The position numbers and the translations under genes are program-made. The notes beneath the pieces were generated by a model. It saw only the letters and a program-made list of their open reading frames with translations. It was not told where the DNA came from and ran no database searches. Below are positions 60,856-64,000 of a stretch of 64,000 nt of DNA, one piece after another. The DNA comes from Jeotgalibacillus aurantiacus (lineage in GTDB: Bacteria; Bacillota; Bacilli; Bacillales; Jeotgalibacillaceae), in assembly GCF_020595125.1 (NCBI RefSeq), contig NZ_JACNMS010000002.1:806001-870000 (forward strand), given 5' to 3'. The first letter of the stretch is position 1, and every line of letters starts with the position of its first letter.

Positions 60856-61443
60856 TTGGACGATAAGCTCTATTCAATGAAAGAAGCAATGTTATTTAGT
60901 CAGCGTATGGCACAGCTCAGCAAAGCTTTATGGAAAGCAATTGAAAAAGACTGGCAAAACTGGATTAAGCCTTACGATTTAAACATTAATGAACATCACA
61001 TTTTATGGATTGCCTATCATTTAAAAGGTGCTTCTATCTCAGATGTCGCAAAGTTTGGTGTTATGCACGTATCGACTGCATTTAACTTCTCTAAAAAACT
61101 GGAAGAACGTGGATACCTTCAGTTTTCAAAAAGAGAGAATGATAAGCGGAATACGTACATTAAATTGACTGAAAAAGGTGACGCTCTTCTACTGGAGCTG
61201 ATGGAAAACTATTCACCTGAAACGCATTCAGTGTTCCAGGGCGCATCTCCTCTAAGGGAAATTTACGGAAAGTTCCCTGAAATGATGGAAATGATGGCGA
61301 TTGTAAAAAATATTTACGGCGATGATTTCATGAAGATCTTTGAAACTTCCTTTCATAATATTGAAAACGAATTCACTGAAGTGGAAGGAAAGATCCAGAA
61401 AACCCGATCAGCCGATCCGCTCAAGCAAATTGCCTCTTCATAA
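60856..61443 (+). CDS. scoC: MarR family regulator ScoC (Hpr)
   Basis: Transition-state repressor of extracellular protease and other genes, 195 aa. It shares long identical stretches with B. subtilis ScoC, for example [18 protein letters not shown] and [20 protein letters not shown], the winged helix. I start it at the TTG at 60856, 6 nt after AAGGTG; the GTG at 60847 is part of that site. The C-terminal tail after residue 175 is variable. EcsAB and PrsA nearby link this region to secretion. Confidence 0.93.
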   Translation: MDDKLYSMKEAMLFSQRMAQLSKALWKAIEKDWQNWIKPYDLNINEHHILWIAYHLKGASISDVAKFGVMHVSTAFNFSKKLEERGYLQFSKRENDKRNTYIKLTEKGDALLLELMENYSPETHSVFQGASPLREIYGKFPEMMEMMAIVKNIYGDDFMKIFETSFHNIENEFTEVEGKIQKTRSADPLKQIASS

Positions 61444-61469
61444 CCTCCTTCAAGGGGGTTTTTCTTTTT
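61442..61469 (+). terminator. terminator of scoC
   Basis: AACCTCC / GGGGGTT stem followed by TTTCTTTTT. Confidence 0.7.
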
Positions 61470-61543
61470 AGCTCAGGCTCCCCCCTACGCTCACTCCAGA
61501 AATTTTATTACATAATTTGAATTGTAAATTTTTTATTAAGGTA

Positions 61544-61559
61544 TTGATTTTTAAATCAA
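61544..61559. promoter_or_regulatory. palindrome before the DUF3267 gene
   Basis: TTGATTTTTAAATCAA is a perfect 7-2-7 dyad about 70 bp upstream of the gene; possible operator of an unknown regulator. Confidence 0.35.
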
Positions 61560-61627
61560 AGGGGAGTAAAGTAACTCACAGGTTGAATTTAAACACCGTA
61601 ATATCGTCGAGAATGGAGGCGATGAGA

Positions 61628-62188
61628 TTGCATTGCTGGAAATCTATAAACGTTAAAAAACAGTACGGATTTTATCGGATTTTTATGCTTTCTACGATTC
61701 TTGTCCTGACTGTTTTTTCTATTTTACATGTATCCATCCAGCTGATGGTAAGTCATCCGCTTAAAGATAATCATTTTATCTGGTTCGCATTGGGATTTTT
61801 ACTTGTGTATCCTTTACACAAGATTTTTCATACTATCCCTCTTGCCGGGTTTATGAATTTAATTAATTTGAAGACCAGATTTCATTTTTACTTTGTACCG
61901 ATTATGTCTGTAAGAGTTAATAAACCTATTCCGAAAATTTATTTTATCATGGCGCTTATTTTTCCTTTTGTGATTTTAAACAGTATTTTCTTATATGCAG
62001 CTGCTTCTTTTCCGGGCTATGCCCATTATTTTACGATTCTGACCGCATATCACTGTGGTATTTGCCTTGTTGACTTTTTATATGCGAAATGCCTTTTCAA
62101 ATCTCCTCGCGGTGCTTTTATCGAAGAGGATGATGATGGCTACGAAATTCTGATTCCCGTTAAGGAATCAACCTCCTCTGGGATGTAA
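61628..62188 (+). CDS. DUF3267-like integral membrane protein
   Basis: Protein of 186 aa with four hydrophobic segments. HKIFHTIPLAG near residue 70 recalls the degenerate zincin motif of DUF3267 proteins, though a full HExxH is not present. The TTG at 61628 is 8 nt after GGAGG; the ATG at 61622 is only 2-3 nt from it. Location downstream of scoC resembles the yha genes of B. subtilis. Function unknown. Confidence 0.65.
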   Translation: MHCWKSINVKKQYGFYRIFMLSTILVLTVFSILHVSIQLMVSHPLKDNHFIWFALGFLLVYPLHKIFHTIPLAGFMNLINLKTRFHFYFVPIMSVRVNKPIPKIYFIMALIFPFVILNSIFLYAAASFPGYAHYFTILTAYHCGICLVDFLYAKCLFKSPRGAFIEEDDDGYEILIPVKESTSSGM

Positions 62189-62235
62189 AACAGACATAAA
62201 AATAGGCTCGCCCTGTTTTTTATGTCTGTTTTTTG
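62188..62235 (+). terminator. terminator of the DUF3267 gene
   Basis: AAACAGACATAAAAA pairs with TTTTTATGTCTGTTT and is followed by TTT. Confidence 0.85.
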
Positions 62236-62272
62236 GTATCTTAGTAACTAGAGGATAGGAGGATGATAGAGG

Positions 62273-62461
62273 ATGGTTGAAGTCATTGGACTGTTTATCG
62301 TATTTACTGTGTTTATACTCTATTCGATTAATCGTATGACAAATAGATTATGTGTTCAAAAGGAAATTCCAAATGAAAAACAACCGAAAGTCTTCCGGAC
62401 AATCAATATTTTAATCTTGATCCTGCTGCTTTCATCTTATGTAGAAATTCTTTATACGTAA
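62273..62461 (+). CDS. small two-helix membrane protein, unknown
   Basis: A 62-aa protein with helices at residues 4-20 (VIGLFIVFTVFILYSI) and about 42-60 (INILILILLLSSYVEIL) and a polar loop between. I do not recognise it. AGGAGG lies 10 nt before the ATG, and a terminator follows, so it is probably a real gene. Confidence 0.55.
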   Translation: MVEVIGLFIVFTVFILYSINRMTNRLCVQKEIPNEKQPKVFRTINILILILLLSSYVEILYT

Positions 62462-62469
62462 TTAAAACG

Positions 62470-62512
62470 GCGGAACGCTTCCATAGAGGAATCGTTCCGC
62501 TTTGTTTTTTCC
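62470..62512 (+). terminator. terminator after the small membrane protein gene
   Basis: GCGGAACG...TTCC pairs with GGAA...CGTTCCGC, followed by TTTGTTTTTT. Confidence 0.85.
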
Positions 62513-62544
62513 CGTTTTTATAAATATCCTCAATCCATTCCGTC

Positions 62545-62665
62545 ACAATAGCGTCCAAATTTGTGCGTAAAGTGACCAAGTTCAGGCGGAATGTGACCAA
62601 GTTCAGGCGGAATGTGACCAAGTTCGAGAAGAATGTGGCCAAGTACCAGCTGAAAGTGACCAAAT
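62545..62665. repeat. 21-bp tandem array 4 (six units)
   Basis: Cores GTGACCAA (variants GCGTCCAA, GTGGCCAA) begin at 62551, 62572, 62593, 62614, 62635 and 62656, always 21 bp apart. Two neighbouring units are identical (GTGACCAAGTTCAGGCGGAA). The spacer sequence differs from arrays 1-3, but the core RACCAM and the period agree. Confidence 0.88.
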
Positions 62666-62666
62666 G

Positions 62667-63105
62667 ATCGCCTACGCTTTTCTTTTTGGCTAGCTGCGGC
62701 TCGCAGCGGCTAGTGCGCTTCCCTCAGCTCTGTCCGATAAGTCAACATCGGTTCACTTCGTTCACCGTGTTTCCTTTATCTCCGGCGCTTCAGTCCAGCG
62801 CATACGCCGCTGAACGCTCGCCTGCGCTTTTCTTTGTCCAGCTCCACCAGGCAGGGACTAGCAAACTTCCCGTCCTCTCGTTCGATAAGTCAACATCGGT
62901 TCACTTCGTTCACCGTGTTTCCTTTATCTTCGTCGAGGACAGTCCAGTTTGTACGTCCCTATACGCCTGGTTACGCCTTTCTTTGGCTAGCTCCGGCACC
63001 TAGCCCCTCGAGGTCATAAGTCAAAGCTGAAAGAGGGCAAAAGGCAGCCCTCTTTTCATCTTCGCCTTATGCTTGTCGGGGCTGAGCAAGGTGCCTACGC
63101 TTTTC
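62667..63105 (-). repeat. chain of three hairpin modules (D, D, B)
   Basis: Three structured units in the same orientation are joined by linkers of the type CGCTTTTCTTTGTCCAGCTC. Their outer arms differ but pair: CAGCGGC / GCCGCTG (62704-62812), ACCAGGC / GCCTGGT (62846-62971) and GGCACC / GGTGCC (62995-63095). Both D units contain GATAAGTCAACATCGG, as does the nested D at 60449-60708. No type A core is present here. Confidence 0.8.
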
Positions 63106-63198
63106 TTAGAACCACGCGCTGCCGATGATGATAAGAAGTATGAAGAGGACGACGACTAGGGCGAAGCCTCCGTAGTAGTTACCGTGTTTATGTGACAT
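63106..63198 (-). CDS. YjcZ family sporulation-type miniprotein, copy 1
   Basis: A 30-aa protein, MSHKHGNYYG then GFALVVVLFILLIIIGSAWF: one hydrophobic helix with the family ending. AAGGGGG lies 8 nt before the ATG. YjcZ/SscA-type proteins are small, made in sporulation and associated with the coat in B. subtilis; the role is inferred. It lies 26 bp after its paralogue on the same strand. Confidence 0.8.
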   Translation of the reverse strand: MSHKHGNYYGGFALVVVLFILLIIIGSAWF

Positions 63199-63223
63199 TT
63201 CATTTTCCCCCTTCTGTTGGTTT

Positions 63224-63307
63224 TTAGAACCACGCTGCTCCGACAATGATCAGAAGGATGAACAGCACGACAATAAGTGCGAATCCTCCACCGTATCCAC
63301 AGGACAT
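63224..63307 (-). CDS. YjcZ family sporulation-type miniprotein, copy 2
   Basis: A 27-aa protein, MSCGYGGG then FALIVVLFILLIIVGAAWF, close to copy 1 in the helix but with a Gly-rich, Cys-containing start. AGGAGGGG precedes the ATG. On the minus strand CATACAAA about 30 bp upstream could be part of a mother-cell sigma -10, but no matching -35 was found. Confidence 0.82.
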   Translation of the reverse strand: MSCGYGGGFALIVVLFILLIIVGAAWF

Positions 63308-63442
63308 TAAAACCCCTCCTTCCTTTCTTTTGTATGCTATTCAAAGGAAATCAAAAATGGTTGGGCAAAATAGTAAATGTGAAAATTCCTTGAATGTAGA
63401 GAAAATTAAGTATTCTCTGTTGGGTAAACGTTTAAATAAGCG

Positions 63443-63471
63443 TTCACCGTAATATGGAAATGTGATATAGT
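63443..63471 (+). promoter_or_regulatory. promoter of prsA
   Basis: TTCACC and TATAGT are 17 bp apart. Just upstream an imperfect dyad AACGTTTAAATAAGCGTT (63428-63445) overlaps the -35 and may be an operator. Confidence 0.55.
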
Positions 63472-63524
63472 ATGCAGTGAAGAATTTTCACCATAGATTT
63501 CACACATATAAGGAGAGGAAATGA

Positions 63525-64000
63525 ATGAAAAAGTGGATTGCAGCAGCTTCACTTACTTTAGGTGTAGCGGCTTTAGCAGGTTGCAGTGACGAGGAATCAG
63601 CAAGTGAAGTGATCGCTTCTTCGAGTGCAGGGGACATTACGAAGGACGAGCTTTATGAAGAGATGAAGAAGACTGTTGGGGAACAGGCGCTTCAAATGAT
63701 GATGCTCGAACAGGTACTTGAAGAAAAATATCCTGTTGATCAGGAGACCATTGACGCTGAGTTTGAAGAAGCGAAAGCACAGTACGGCGAGCAGTTTGAC
63801 ATGGTCCTTTCACAGCAGGGATACGATGAGGAATCCTTCAAGGAAATGCTGAAACTGAATCGTATGCAGGAGAATGCACTCGTTGCAGACGTTGAAGTAA
63901 CAGATGAAGAAATTCAGGCTGAATACGACAAGATGAAAAAAGAAGTCAGCGCACGTCATATTCTTGTTGCTGACGAAGCAACAGCACTTGATGTGAAAAA
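63525..64000 (+). CDS. prsA: foldase lipoprotein PrsA (partial)
   Basis: The first 158 codons of an extracytoplasmic peptidyl-prolyl isomerase that helps secreted proteins fold. The signal peptide ends in the lipobox ALAGC with Cys at residue 20, then comes the N-terminal chaperone domain. The window ends where the parvulin domain begins (SARHILVADEATA). AGGAGAGG lies 6 nt before the ATG. Its position after scoC resembles the B. subtilis hpr-prsA neighbourhood. Confidence 0.92.
   Translation, partial: MKKWIAAASLTLGVAALAGCSDEESASEVIASSSAGDITKDELYEEMKKTVGEQALQMMMLEQVLEEKYPVDQETIDAEFEEAKAQYGEQFDMVLSQQGYDEESFKEMLKLNRMQENALVADVEVTDEEIQAEYDKMKKEVSARHILVADEATALDVK

Noticed and set aside
62667-63105. 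Insertion sequence or protein-coding gene (frames of 105 and 61 codons)
   Set aside because: The frames run through the hairpin modules, lack ribosome binding sites, and translate the repeats; no transposase motif or target-site duplication was seen.

Overview
The window looks like a stretch of chromosome from a low-GC Gram-positive, endospore-forming member of the Bacillales, probably Planococcaceae or a related Bacillaceae genus (Jeotgalibacillus-like is my guess, not proven). The reasons are the strong AGGAGG-type ribosome binding sites, frequent TTG/GTG starts, a full Bacillus set of regulators and markers (ComK, ScoC/Hpr, EcsAB, PrsA, HemEHY, YhfH, IDEAL-domain and YjcZ miniproteins) and a C30 carotenoid operon. 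Gene order keeps several blocks known from Bacillus subtilis, but joined in a different arrangement. No rRNA, tRNA, CRISPR, prophage or transposase gene was seen. The right edge cuts prsA.

Layout. 1-7.2 kb: uppP, then a yitW-yitV / yitU / yitT / yitS(degV)-like block and a CoA-disulfide reductase. 7.2-15.6 kb: maltodextrin utilisation (LacI-type regulator, membrane-anchored alpha-amylase, MdxG-MdxF-MdxE ABC importer, divergent intracellular maltogenic amylase). 15.7-19 kb: a MATE exporter and the nitrogen pair glnK-amtB behind two TnrA/GlnR-type boxes. 19.2-23 kb: carotenoid operon of two CrtN-type desaturases plus CrtM. 23.2-26.3 kb: yisL, yisK, DUF418. 26.4-33.5 kb: addA and addB. 33.5-37.6 kb: GNAT, signal peptidase I, TVP38 protein, S9 peptidase. 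37.9-39.8 kb: a LexA-boxed yhjD-like gene convergent with comK, and an IDEAL-domain gene. 39.9-45.2 kb: DCC protein, YihY, AzlCD, enoyl-CoA hydratase, UbiB-type kinase. 45.5-49.5 kb: lcfB with a FadR box, lplJ, yhfI, yhfH. 49.8-54.1 kb: coproporphyrin-dependent haem genes hemE-hemH-hemY and divergent hmoB. 54.1-64 kb: PAP2, yhaA, ecsBA, hit, trpP with a TRAP-type leader, yhaH, scoC, small membrane proteins, two YjcZ genes and prsA.

How the genes work together. The maltodextrin block covers extracellular cleavage, import and intracellular hydrolysis. glnK-amtB is a nitrogen-limitation module. EcsAB, ScoC, signal peptidase and PrsA all bear on protein secretion. lcfB and the hydratase serve fatty acid metabolism. 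ComK, the IDEAL gene, the SOS-box gene and AddAB concern DNA uptake and repair.

The most unusual material is intergenic. Two repeat systems recur. One is a family of about 110-nt hairpin elements whose outer arms differ from copy to copy yet stay complementary within a copy; smaller hairpin modules are nested or chained at a shared linker. The other is four arrays of 5-6 units spaced at exactly 21 bp. Both sit mainly between convergent genes and are absent from divergent promoter regions.
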